A stretch of DNA of 64,000 nucleotides from Mycolicibacterium sediminis (GTDB lineage Bacteria; Actinomycetota; Actinomycetes; Mycobacteriales; Mycobacteriaceae): the NCBI RefSeq assembly GCF_010731735.1, contig NZ_AP022588.1, forward strand, positions 1,860,001 through 1,924,000. Reading direction: 5' to 3'. Positions 17,632 through 25,447 of the stretch are shown piece after piece. Within the stretch, counting starts at the first letter, position 1, and every line of letters begins with the position of its first letter. A program made the translations under genes and the position numbers. The notes under the pieces were generated by a model. That model ran no database searches. It was given only the letters and a program-made list of their open reading frames with translations, and was not told where the DNA came from.

Positions 17632-18816
17632 ATGGCCCAGCGCGAGTGGGTTGAGAAGGACTTCTACAAGGTGCTCGGCGTCTCCTCCGATGCCGACACC
17701 GCGGAGATCAAGCGGGTGGCGAAGAAGCTTCTCGCGGAGAATCATCCGGACCGCAAGCCCGGTGACACCGCGGCCGACGAACTCTACAAGGAGGTCGGCG
17801 AAGCACGTGACGTGCTGACCGACCCCGCCAAGCGCAAGGAGTACGACGAGACCCGTCGGCTCTTCGCCGGCGGCGGCTTCAATCGCCGGTTCACCCCGGG
17901 CGACGGCAACTTCGGCGGATTCGGCAGCGGATACGGCACCGACGGCGAGGTGAATCTCGGCGACCTGTTCGGTGCGGCCGGCCAGACCGGCGGCGCCAAC
18001 ATCGGCGACCTGTTCGGCGGCCTCTTCGGTCGCGGCGCCCAGCAGGCGCGGCCGAGCCGGCCACGACGGGGCAACGACCTGGAGACCGAGACGGAACTGT
18101 CGTTCCTCGAGGCCACCAAGGGCGTGGCGATGCCGCTTCGGCTGACCAGCCCGGCGCCCTGCACCAACTGCCACGGCAGCGGTGCGCGCCCCGGCACCAG
18201 CCCGCGGGTCTGCCCGTCGTGCAACGGCGCCGGCGTGATCAGCCGCAACCAGGGTGCGTTCGGCTTCTCCGAGCCGTGCACCGAGTGCCGCGGCACCGGG
18301 TCGATCATCGACGACCCGTGCGACGAGTGTCACGGCGAAGGCAAGATCACCCGCACCCGGACCATCAACGTCCGGATCCCGCCCGGCGTCGAGGACGGTC
18401 AGCGCATCCGGCTGGCCGGCCAGGGCGAGGCGGGTCTGCGCGGCGCGCCGTCCGGTGACCTGTACGTCACCGTGCACGTGCGTCCCGACAAGGTGTTCGG
18501 CCGCGACGGCGACGACCTCGTCGTCACCGTTCCCGTGAGCTTCCACGAACTGGCGCTCGGCACAACGCTTTCCGTCCCCACGCTCGAGGGCAAGGTCGGA
18601 GTCCGGGTGCCGAAGGGCACGTCGGACGGACGCATCCTGCGCGTGCGTGGCAGGGGCGTCCCGAAGCGCAGCGGCGGCCACGGCGACCTGCTGGTCACCG
18701 TCAAGGTCGCGGTACCTCCGAACCTGGAGGGCGAGGCGCTCGAGGCGCTGGAGGCGTACGCGACGGCCGAGCGGGCCAGCGGCTTCGATCCCCGGGCCGG
18801 ATGGGCGGGGTCGTGA
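17632..18816 (+). CDS. dnaJ: Chaperone DnaJ1 (Hsp40, zinc-finger type)
   Basis: 394 residues. The J domain has HPD at residues 38-40. A Gly/Phe-rich region (about 75-140) includes repeated GDLFG motifs. Four zinc motifs of the CxxCxGxG type follow, starting with CTNCHGSG at Cys177, then CPSCNGAG, CTECRGTG and CDECHGEG. The C-terminal substrate domains are complete. It stimulates DnaK ATPase and delivers clients. A full-length Shine-Dalgarno AAGGAGGTGA (17616-17625) sits 6 bases before the ATG, so translation should be strong despite the upstream hairpin. The stop overlaps hspR (TGATG). Confidence 0.98.
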   Translation: MAQREWVEKDFYKVLGVSSDADTAEIKRVAKKLLAENHPDRKPGDTAADELYKEVGEARDVLTDPAKRKEYDETRRLFAGGGFNRRFTPGDGNFGGFGSGYGTDGEVNLGDLFGAAGQTGGANIGDLFGGLFGRGAQQARPSRPRRGNDLETETELSFLEATKGVAMPLRLTSPAPCTNCHGSGARPGTSPRVCPSCNGAGVISRNQGAFGFSEPCTECRGTGSIIDDPCDECHGEGKITRTRTINVRIPPGVEDGQRIRLAGQGEAGLRGAPSGDLYVTVHVRPDKVFGRDGDDLVVTVPVSFHELALGTTLSVPTLEGKVGVRVPKGTSDGRILRVRGRGVPKRSGGHGDLLVTVKVAVPPNLEGEALEALEAYATAERASGFDPRAGWAGS

Positions 18817-19202
18817 TGAGTGCGCAGAACGACGCCCGCACGTACCTCATCTCAGTGGCCGCCGAACTGGCCGGCATGCACGCCCAGACGCTGCGGACCT
18901 ACGACCGGCTCGGCCTGGTCAGTCCGCAGCGCAGTTCCGGTGGGGGACGGCGCTATTCGCAGCACGACGTCGACCTGCTCCGCGAGGTGCAGCGGCTGTC
19001 GCAGGACGAGGGCGTCAACCTCGCCGGCATCAAGCGCATCATCGAGCTGACCAATCAGGTCGAGGCGCTGCAGTCCCGGATGTCCGAGATGGCCGCCGAA
19101 CTCGACCGCCTGCGGTCGACACAGCGCCGGGACGTGGCGGTGGTGCCCAAGAGCACCGCGCTCGTCGTCTGGCAGCCGCGCAAGGGCCCGCGCGCTAGGT
19201 GA
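18816..19202 (+). CDS. hspR: Heat-shock repressor HspR (MerR family)
   Basis: 128 residues. A MerR-type winged helix (ISVAAELAGMHAQTLRTYDR, then GLVSPQRSSGGGRRYS) spans about residues 10-48. A coiled coil (QVEALQSRMSEMAAELDRL) follows, and the C-terminus is basic. HspR binds HAIR sites with DnaK as co-repressor; matching sites occur upstream of dnaK and clpB in this window. The ATG at 18816 overlaps the dnaJ stop by one base and is preferred over an upstream GTG in the same frame. The 3' end overlaps the convergent epimerase by eight bases. Confidence 0.97.
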   Translation: MSAQNDARTYLISVAAELAGMHAQTLRTYDRLGLVSPQRSSGGGRRYSQHDVDLLREVQRLSQDEGVNLAGIKRIIELTNQVEALQSRMSEMAAELDRLRSTQRRDVAVVPKSTALVVWQPRKGPRAR

Positions 19203-20112
19203 CGGTGATCGAGAACCGGGCCGTCTCGGGCGACCCCTCCGCCGCCGACCGGTAGTCGCCGCGTCGCAGTGCGTCGGTGGGGGCGGCCATCGGCTCGATG
19301 CCGACGAGCGCGTCCCCTGGCGGCGCGAACAGTTGCGCTGCGGGGTAACCGGTTTCATACGTCACGTCGACGCGCCGGTCCCCGCCCGCGAGGGTGAACA
19401 CCGCGCCCGGCGGGACCTCGTCGAAGCCGTTGTCGTAGGTGGTTCCCGCCAGCGACGTGGTGCCACCGGACCAGGCCTCGTGGTTCCCGGTCGGGAGGCC
19501 GACGTCGTCCACCGGTAGGTGGCGCATCGCCGGCGTGGTGAGCGTCCATTCGTCGCGCGGCACGCCCGGGATCGTCAGGTACGGGTGGTAGCCGAAGCAC
19601 AGCGGCACCCGCGCGGACGTGGTGGGCGTGACGGTGGTCGCGATCCGGAGCACCCGGTCGGCGAGGGTGACCTCCTGGGTGAGGACGTGCGGGAACGGGA
19701 ACGACGCCAGCAGGGTCGGATCCGCACCGAAGTCGAGCGTCGCCGTCAGGGCGTTGGCCGACTGGGCGGTGACCACCCAGCCCGGGTAGGCGGCGAGCAC
19801 CCCGTGGATCGGCGAGCCATGCTCGTCGGTGCGGACGTTGCCGTTGCCCGGGATGAGCGACACCGCCGTGCCGTCGACCTGATACTCGTTGCCGCTCAAC
19901 CGGTTCGCCCACGGGTAGAGGATGGGGATGCCCATCGTCTTGCCCGCCGTGACGTAGGCCTCCAGGCCGCGACGCTGCCCCAGGTACTCGACGCCGTCGT
20001 CGGCCAGGGAGGTGCCGATCATGCCGGCGCCGGGCACGAACGTGGCGGTCAGCGACGACGACGGATCCTGCAGCGTGATGAATTCCAACTCGGGCATACC
20101 GGATTCTGACAC
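19195..20112 (-). CDS. Aldose 1-epimerase family protein
   Basis: 305 residues from GTG 20112; an internal ATG at 20097 would give 300. Galactose-mutarotase fold: YPWANRLSGNEY, an HGSPIHG motif with a candidate catalytic His, LCFGYHPYLTIPG with the second conserved His, and GIEPMAAPTDAL near the C-terminus with the likely catalytic Glu. It would interconvert sugar anomers, but family members act on various sugars or sugar phosphates. It lies 2 bases downstream of the flavohemoglobin gene on the same strand, so the two are probably co-transcribed. Confidence 0.85.
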   Translation of the reverse strand: MSESGMPELEFITLQDPSSSLTATFVPGAGMIGTSLADDGVEYLGQRRGLEAYVTAGKTMGIPILYPWANRLSGNEYQVDGTAVSLIPGNGNVRTDEHGSPIHGVLAAYPGWVVTAQSANALTATLDFGADPTLLASFPFPHVLTQEVTLADRVLRIATTVTPTTSARVPLCFGYHPYLTIPGVPRDEWTLTTPAMRHLPVDDVGLPTGNHEAWSGGTTSLAGTTYDNGFDEVPPGAVFTLAGGDRRVDVTYETGYPAAQLFAPPGDALVGIEPMAAPTDALRRGDYRSAAEGSPETARFSITVT

Positions 20113-20114
20113 GC

Positions 20115-21281
20115 TCAGGCGGCGGGCGGATCGTGCTGGATGCGCTCGCGGTCGGCACCCTTCGCGACGAGCGCGGCCTTCGTCGCCGCGATCATCGCCG
20201 GACCGCCGCTGATCAAGATCTGCCGGTCACCCCAGTTGCCGTAGCTGGTCACCACGTCGGCCAGGATCCCGGTCTGCCGGACGTGCAGGCCGCGCGGCGG
20301 CGGCTCGACCGGGTAGTCGACGGCCCACGGCGGGTTGGTCGCGAACTGCGACACCGGCGTCACCGACAGCCACGGGTTGGTCGACGCGATCTGCCACAGG
20401 GTGTGCAGGTCGTACAGGTCGCACGGGTAGGTGGCGCCGTAGAACAGGTGGACGCGCGGGTTCACCGCGAAGCGCTGCAGATCCATGATGATCGTCCGCA
20501 GCGGCGTGAGCCCGCTGCTGCCCGCGACCATCAGCACGTCGCCGCCGTTGCGGTCGACGTGCAGGCCGCCGTGCGGGTTCGACAGGCGCCAGCGGTCGCC
20601 CGGCTTGGTCTCGCCGACGATGGCGGTGCTGACCATGCCACCGGTCACCGACCGGACGTGGAACTCGATGGCGCCGCCCCGGTCGGCCGGTATGGAGGGG
20701 GTCAGGAACCGCCAGCGGCGCGGCCACTGCGGCACCTGGACGGTGACGTACTGGCCGGGGTGGTAGAACACCGGCCGGTCCAGCTGTAGTCGGGTGATCG
20801 AGACGTCACGGGTGGCCCGGATGTGCTCGACGACGGTGGCGTCGCGGTACGGCGGGCCCTTCTCGGCGTCGGCCGCGCCGTGCATGACGCCGACCATCAG
20901 GTCGACGACGTCGCGGGCGGTGTCGCCGAGCCCACCGTCCCAGCGGTCGCGGAAGTGCGTCCGGAACGCCCAGAACAGTGCGGCGCTCATGGAGTCGTAG
21001 TGGTGCTGGACGACGCCGTACTTGCGGTGGTCCCGCCCGAGCTGGGCGAGGAAGGCCACCGGCTCCTCGGCGCGCTGCTCGGCGATCTCGCCGAGCACCC
21101 ACGACAGCGCCCGTGCGAACATCTGCCGCTGCCGGACCAGGTCGGGCGGGAAGAGGTCGCGCACCGAGTAGTCGGTCGCGAACCAGCGTCCGTAGAAGTC
21201 GGCGATCACCCCGCCGGGGCTGCCGTCCAGGACGAGGGCGGCCCGCAGCGTCAGTAGCGCGTCGCGATCGTCGAGTCCCAC
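20115..21281 (-). CDS. Type II flavohemoglobin (Rv0385-like)
   Basis: 388 residues: an N-terminal globin domain (about 1-140), then ferredoxin reductase-like FAD (about 150-250) and NAD (about 255-385) domains. GRDHRKYGV contains the candidate proximal His. FAD-domain FYHPGQYVTVQVP and NAD-domain VLMVAGSSGLTPLRTII are clear, but the final segment differs from classical NO-dioxygenase flavohemoglobins. This is the layout of mycobacterial type II flavohemoglobins such as Rv0385, reported to oxidise D-lactate at the membrane rather than detoxify NO. It sits with an epimerase, a GAP-family exporter and clpB, as in other mycobacteria. Confidence 0.85.
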   Translation of the reverse strand: MGLDDRDALLTLRAALVLDGSPGGVIADFYGRWFATDYSVRDLFPPDLVRQRQMFARALSWVLGEIAEQRAEEPVAFLAQLGRDHRKYGVVQHHYDSMSAALFWAFRTHFRDRWDGGLGDTARDVVDLMVGVMHGAADAEKGPPYRDATVVEHIRATRDVSITRLQLDRPVFYHPGQYVTVQVPQWPRRWRFLTPSIPADRGGAIEFHVRSVTGGMVSTAIVGETKPGDRWRLSNPHGGLHVDRNGGDVLMVAGSSGLTPLRTIIMDLQRFAVNPRVHLFYGATYPCDLYDLHTLWQIASTNPWLSVTPVSQFATNPPWAVDYPVEPPPRGLHVRQTGILADVVTSYGNWGDRQILISGGPAMIAATKAALVAKGADRERIQHDPPAA

Positions 21282-21296
21282 GTCGGGGGATTCTAG

Positions 21297-21947
21297 CTAG
21301 AGGCCGTGGATCCCCTTGTAGAGCACCAGCGCGCCCAGGACGACCAGGATGGCGGCGACCAGGGCGGCGTGCTGGGCCTCCATCCAGTGTTTGAGGCGGT
21401 CCAGCGGCCGGTCGAGCCGGTCACCGGACACCGCGTACGCCAGGATCGGGATCGCCACGGTGGACGCGGCCAGCGCGACGTAGCACGCGACCCCGACTGC
21501 GGCGCCCGTGCGTCCGAGCCCCTCGGTGCCGATGGCCAGACCGGCCGCGGCGCACATGAACAGCACCTTGGGGTTGATCACGACGAGGACAGTGGCAGTG
21601 AGGATCGCCCGGGCCGGTGTGATCGTGGCGAAGCTGCTCATCCACCTGGGGGAGTGCTCCGACCGACGGCGGATGAGCCACTTGTAGATCCCGAACGCGA
21701 TCAAGGCACCGCCCGCCACGATGCGCACCCACGACGCCCAGGGCGGCGGTTCGTCCAGGCCGCCGCCGAGCACGCTCGAGATCTCCACGAAGATCTGCGT
21801 CAGCACGGCCAGACCGACCAGCCACCCGGCGAGGAACGCCAGTCCCGTCGGCCGGGGCGCGGGGGAGCTCAACACCAGGATCGCGGGGATGATCGACAGC
21901 GGTGACAGCGCGACCACCAGCGCGAGGGGGATCAGTGCGGGGAGCAT
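21297..21947 (-). CDS. GAP/Sap-family membrane exporter
   Basis: 216 residues from ATG 21947, with about six predicted transmembrane helices. The opening MLPALIPLALVVALSPLSI and INPKVLFMCAAAGLAIG match the GAP (Sap) family, LysE-related proteins that move peptidoglycolipids or sulfolipids in mycobacteria. The substrate is unknown. A longer upstream frame to 22073 starts in non-membrane sequence and is not favoured. It is separated from the flavohemoglobin start by 15 bases on the same strand. Confidence 0.82.
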   Translation of the reverse strand: MLPALIPLALVVALSPLSIIPAILVLSSPAPRPTGLAFLAGWLVGLAVLTQIFVEISSVLGGGLDEPPPWASWVRIVAGGALIAFGIYKWLIRRRSEHSPRWMSSFATITPARAILTATVLVVINPKVLFMCAAAGLAIGTEGLGRTGAAVGVACYVALAASTVAIPILAYAVSGDRLDRPLDRLKHWMEAQHAALVAAILVVLGALVLYKGIHGL

Positions 21948-22235
21948 CGCCGTCAAGGTAACAAGCAATGGTCGCATGCCGGGTGTCGGCGCACCCGAAG
22001 ACATTGGCCACCCATGTTTCCGTCGACGTGGTGAGGCGAATCTCGCGGCCGGCTTGCTTTTGCCGAACCGCACTGCGGCGGTGGGCGTACTACCCGAGAA
22101 TGATCAGAGCACGCTGCGCTGGCTCTTCGCCGTCTGCGGCGCAGCCGCCTTCGCGCTGCTGACCGGGGCGACGAGCGCCTCGAGACGATCCGCGCCGTCC
22201 TATCAGCCATCACCGTCAACGAGGGAGCAGAGTTC
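21948..22235. other. 288-bp gap with divergent promoters; possible tiny ORF
   Basis: This is the space between the divergent GAP exporter and guanine deaminase. It should hold both promoters, but I see no convincing -35/-10 pair or palindrome. A 52-codon plus-strand frame (GTG 22081 to 22239) encodes one hydrophobic segment (LRWLFAVCGAAAFALLTGA) resembling a signal peptide, but it has no ribosome site and runs into the guaD start, so I do not call it a gene. Confidence 0.35.
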
Positions 22236-23633
22236 ATGACGGAGGTTCATCTCGGGCACGTCTTCCACGTCGCAGGCGCTCCGCTGGTGACGGAGGCGGC
22301 CCACGCGCTGGTGTCCATCGCCGACGGAGCGCTCGTCGTCGATGACGACGGCACGATCGTCTACTGCGGCGAAAGAGATTCGGTCCCAAGCGAACACGGA
22401 TCGGCGCCGGTGCACGACCACCGAGGAGGCTTCCTGCTGCCGGGCTTCGTCGACACCCACGTCCACTTCCCCCAGACCTTCGCGGGCGACTCGTACGGCG
22501 GTGGCCAACTCCTGGAGTGGCTGAACCTCTGCATCTTCCCGTCGGAGAGCAAGTTCGCCGATCCCGACTTCGCGGCTGCGGCCGCGGTCGAGTTCTGCAA
22601 CCGCCGCATCGCGGCGGGCACGACGGCGGCCATGGTGTTCGGTTCGGCGTTCCCGCATGCGCAGGACGCACTGTTCGAACGCACCAGGGACGCGGGCCTG
22701 CGCGTGGTCAGCGGCCGCGGCATCCAGACCGTCGGCGGGGAGACCGCGCAGCCGCTGATGACGTCGGAGGAGGACGCCATCCGCCTCACCCGCGAGGAGA
22801 TCGAGAAGTGGCACGCCGCGGACACCGGCGACGTCGACACCGCGCTGCTGCACGTCGCGATCGTCCCGCGGTTCTCGCTGTCGGTCACTCCTGTGACGCT
22901 GCGAAACCTCGGCGAGCTGTACGACGAGGTGCGCGATCGCGGCGTGTACGTGCACAGCCACCTCAACGAGAACAACCGGCCCGGCACCGGCGAGGTCGAC
23001 ACGACCAAGGAGGTGTACCAGGTCGATTCGTACCTCGACACCTACGACGGCAAGTTCCTCCCCGGCTCCCGCGTGGGCGGCAAGAGCCTGCTCGGCAGGC
23101 GGACCATCCTCGCGCACTGCGTGCACTGCCAGGACGTCGAACTCGAGCGGATGGCCGAGACCGGCACCTCGATCTCGCACTGTCCGGTCTCGCAGCTGTT
23201 CCTCGGCTCCGGGACCATGCCCTGGAAGCGCACCATCGCCTCGGGCGTCAACGTCTCCTCGGGAACCGACTTCGGCGGCGGCGACGAGTGGCTGATCCCA
23301 CGCGTCCTCGGCGACGCCTTCAAACAGCACATCACCGAGCCCGGCGACGACGGCGTCTCGATGCATCCGGCGGAGATGCTCTTCGTCGGGACGCTCGCCG
23401 GTGCCCGCGCCCTCGACATGGAGAACCGCTTCGGCAACTTCGACACCGGCAAGGAGGCCGACTTCCTCGTCGTCGAACCGGCCGGCGCGCTGAAGGGCCT
23501 GCTGGACAGCGCATACCGGTCCGACGACGCCGACCTCGCGCGAGACCAGACGTTGTTCGCGTTGCTGATGGGTCTGCGCGAGAACTCGATCGCCGAGGTC
23601 TACGTTCGGGGGCGTCGGCTCGCTCCGCTGTAG
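22236..23633 (+). CDS. guaD: Guanine deaminase
   Basis: 465 residues. The amidohydrolase signature PGFVDTHVHFPQ (about residues 69-80) carries the zinc His-x-His. Further zinc and substrate motifs are HSHLNEN, LAHCVHC and SSGTDFGGGDEWL, in the guanine deaminase-specific order. It hydrolyses guanine to xanthine and ammonia for purine salvage or nitrogen use. GAGGGAG lies 6-8 bases before the ATG. No xanthine dehydrogenase or uric-acid genes are adjacent, so it acts alone here. Confidence 0.93.
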   Translation: MTEVHLGHVFHVAGAPLVTEAAHALVSIADGALVVDDDGTIVYCGERDSVPSEHGSAPVHDHRGGFLLPGFVDTHVHFPQTFAGDSYGGGQLLEWLNLCIFPSESKFADPDFAAAAAVEFCNRRIAAGTTAAMVFGSAFPHAQDALFERTRDAGLRVVSGRGIQTVGGETAQPLMTSEEDAIRLTREEIEKWHAADTGDVDTALLHVAIVPRFSLSVTPVTLRNLGELYDEVRDRGVYVHSHLNENNRPGTGEVDTTKEVYQVDSYLDTYDGKFLPGSRVGGKSLLGRRTILAHCVHCQDVELERMAETGTSISHCPVSQLFLGSGTMPWKRTIASGVNVSSGTDFGGGDEWLIPRVLGDAFKQHITEPGDDGVSMHPAEMLFVGTLAGARALDMENRFGNFDTGKEADFLVVEPAGALKGLLDSAYRSDDADLARDQTLFALLMGLRENSIAEVYVRGRRLAPL

Positions 23634-23652
23634 CCGGCGTCAGGAGGTCGCC

Positions 23653-24597
23653 GTGGTCGCCATTGCCGTGACGGTGCTGCACGAACCCGTCGACCCCGAG
23701 GCGCTGGGGCCCTGGGTCGACGTGATGCGCGCGGACGGTGCCCGGAACGCCGGTTTCGTCGACTGCGTCGCGTCGCTGCGCGGGGACGGGGACCTGCAGC
23801 AGGCGGTGGCCGTCAGCTTCGCGACGGAGACCCAACTGCATTCGTGGCTCGACGGCGAATCCCGCCGGACCGTGATGTCCGACGGCGAGACCCGCGGCAT
23901 CCGGCGTGCCTCGTCCGACCTCGTCCTGGTCGACGGGCAGGCCACGCCGCCGGGAGTGGCGGCGTTCCGACATCCCGTCGCCCCCGAGCGCGACGCGCAG
24001 TTTCTCGCTGCACAAACCGAGCTGGTTCGGATCAGCGCGCGGTTCCCCGGCTACGAGGGCACCGTCGTGCTCCCAGTCGACGACCGCGGGGAGCGGCTGT
24101 CGGTCATCCGGTTCCGCACCGCGCGTCAGCTGTCCGGGTGGATGGAGTCGGCGCAGCGCCAGGGCGCGCTGCCGACCCTGCGCTCGACGTTGGAGCGCGA
24201 CTTCTCCACGTTCACGCAGACGACGCCGTTCGGAACGACCGTGCGGGTCGAGGACGGGCAGACCCGGCTGACACCCGGCTGGAAGTCCGCGATGCTGGTG
24301 CTGCTCGTGCTGTACCCGACGGTGATGCTGTTGTCCCGCTTCGTCGGCCCGCTGTTCGAGGGTCTCGGAGCCGGACCGTGGCTGACCATCTGGCTCAGCC
24401 AGGTGCTGAGCGTCTCACTGCTGCAGTGGGTGCTGATGCCGTTCGCCGTCCGGGCGATGCGGCGGTGGCTGGATCCCGTCGACGGCGCGGGCCTGGGCGT
24501 GACCGTGCGCGGTGTCGCGATCGTGGTCGCCGGATACGTCACGACGCTTGCGGTCTTCGCGCTGGTGACGTGGTTGCAGTACTGGGACTACTCCTGA
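23653..24597 (+). CDS. ABM-like domain membrane protein
   Basis: 314 residues from GTG 23653, with GGAGG 7 bases upstream. Residues 1-200 form two repeats of an antibiotic-biosynthesis-monooxygenase-like ferredoxin fold (each with a segment like AVSFATETQLHSWLDGESRR or VIRFRTARQLSGWMESAQRQ). About three transmembrane helices follow (LVLLVLYPTVMLLSRF, LSQVLSVSLLQWVLMPFAV, VVAGYVTTLAVFALVTWL). Such ABM plus membrane-tail proteins occur across actinobacteria without an assigned function. It follows guaD by 19 bases and may share its transcript. Confidence 0.72.
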   Translation: MVAIAVTVLHEPVDPEALGPWVDVMRADGARNAGFVDCVASLRGDGDLQQAVAVSFATETQLHSWLDGESRRTVMSDGETRGIRRASSDLVLVDGQATPPGVAAFRHPVAPERDAQFLAAQTELVRISARFPGYEGTVVLPVDDRGERLSVIRFRTARQLSGWMESAQRQGALPTLRSTLERDFSTFTQTTPFGTTVRVEDGQTRLTPGWKSAMLVLLVLYPTVMLLSRFVGPLFEGLGAGPWLTIWLSQVLSVSLLQWVLMPFAVRAMRRWLDPVDGAGLGVTVRGVAIVVAGYVTTLAVFALVTWLQYWDYS

Positions 24598-24603
24598 GCG
24601 GCG

Positions 24604-25119
24604 CTACCTGCCGTCGGCGTGCCGGGCCACCAGGTCGGCCTCCGCGGCACGGGCCTGCGCCGGCTGTGCGAACGGCATGCGTTCGCTGATGAACTCGGTC
24701 GCGGTGTCGCGGTCGATGCCCTGCGCCGCCAGCAGTTCGACGCTCAGGATGTGCATCGCCGACGTCGCCTTCTTCGCCGCGACGTCGGCGACGACGCGAA
24801 TCTCTTCTGCTAGTTCAGCTTCGGTGGCGTTGACGACGCTGGGCGCGAGGTCGACCCGGTGCACGACGCCGTTGAGATAGGCGGTCACCGTCACGGTCCC
24901 GGGCGGATTGGTGGCCGAGATGAGCGGGATCTCCTCCTCGTCGGCCTCCTCGTCGGACCCGACCAGCGCGTCCAGGTCGCCGCTGGCCCCGGGAGGATCC
25001 TCGGCGCCCGTGAAGCCGTCGAACGCGTCGAGCGCCGAGCCGTCGTCGTCGTCCTGAAGGTGGGGGACGTGATCGAATGACGGGATCTCGTCGTCGTCCC
25101 AATCGTCGTCGCCGCTCAT
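24604..25119 (-). CDS. EspD/EspH-like ESX-associated protein
   Basis: 171 residues. A very acidic N-terminal third (DDDWDDDEIPSFD and more, residues 1-70) precedes a small alpha/beta domain (LISATNPPGTVTVTAYLNG, then VHRVDLA, with the LAEEIRVVADVAAKKA helix). The same acidic-then-NPxGxVxV pattern characterises EspH (Rv3867) and its paralogue EspD (Rv3614c), soluble helpers of ESX-1 substrates. The ATG overlaps the EspC-like stop (ATGA), giving the operon order A-C-D seen in espACD. Assignment is from remembered family patterns, so ortholog identity (D or H) is open. Confidence 0.75.
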   Translation of the reverse strand: MSGDDDWDDDEIPSFDHVPHLQDDDDGSALDAFDGFTGAEDPPGASGDLDALVGSDEEADEEEIPLISATNPPGTVTVTAYLNGVVHRVDLAPSVVNATEAELAEEIRVVADVAAKKATSAMHILSVELLAAQGIDRDTATEFISERMPFAQPAQARAAEADLVARHADGR

Positions 25120-25430
25120 CGGGGATGCATCTGACCGTCGAGCTTGCCCTGGCTCGCCTGATCGATCTGGTCGTAGCGCTGCGCGGCGGTGGTCAGCTTC
25201 TGGTCCAGGTCCTGCGACACCCCTGCCATGGCCTGGCACGCGGCCTTGCGGGCAGCGCTGGCGGCCTCGACGGCCATGTTGGCCGGCGCACACACCACGC
25301 CGTGGCTCATCCACATGTTCTGAGTGGCTCCGTCGGTGGCCGACCCCGCGGCGCCGACCTGGGCGGCCGCCTCACCTTGGCGCGCAGACAGTTCCCGCAC
25401 GTGCGCGGTGGTGACCTTCAAGTCCGTCAT
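25116..25430 (-). CDS. EspC/EspF-like type VII secretion substrate
   Basis: 104 residues, helical, no signal peptide. A helix-turn-helix layout is interrupted by SHGVVCAPAN (residues 42-51), like the xHGxxC segment of EspC. The tail carries Y86-D-Q-I-D90, a YxxxD/E type VII export motif. This matches EspC (Rv3615c, 103 residues), which is co-secreted with EspA. The gene is 17 bases after the EspA-like stop and overlaps the EspD-like start. No WxG motif is present in this protein; it lies in the EspA-like partner, consistent with a heterodimeric secretion pair. Confidence 0.8.
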   Translation of the reverse strand: MTDLKVTTAHVRELSARQGEAAAQVGAAGSATDGATQNMWMSHGVVCAPANMAVEAASAARKAACQAMAGVSQDLDQKLTTAAQRYDQIDQASQGKLDGQMHPR

Positions 25431-25447
25431 CGTGTATCCGTCCTCGC

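Noticed and set aside
22081..22239. 52-codon frame with a hydrophobic segment before guaD
   Set aside because: It has no ribosome site and overlaps the guaD start; the hydrophobic run is expected by chance in this composition.
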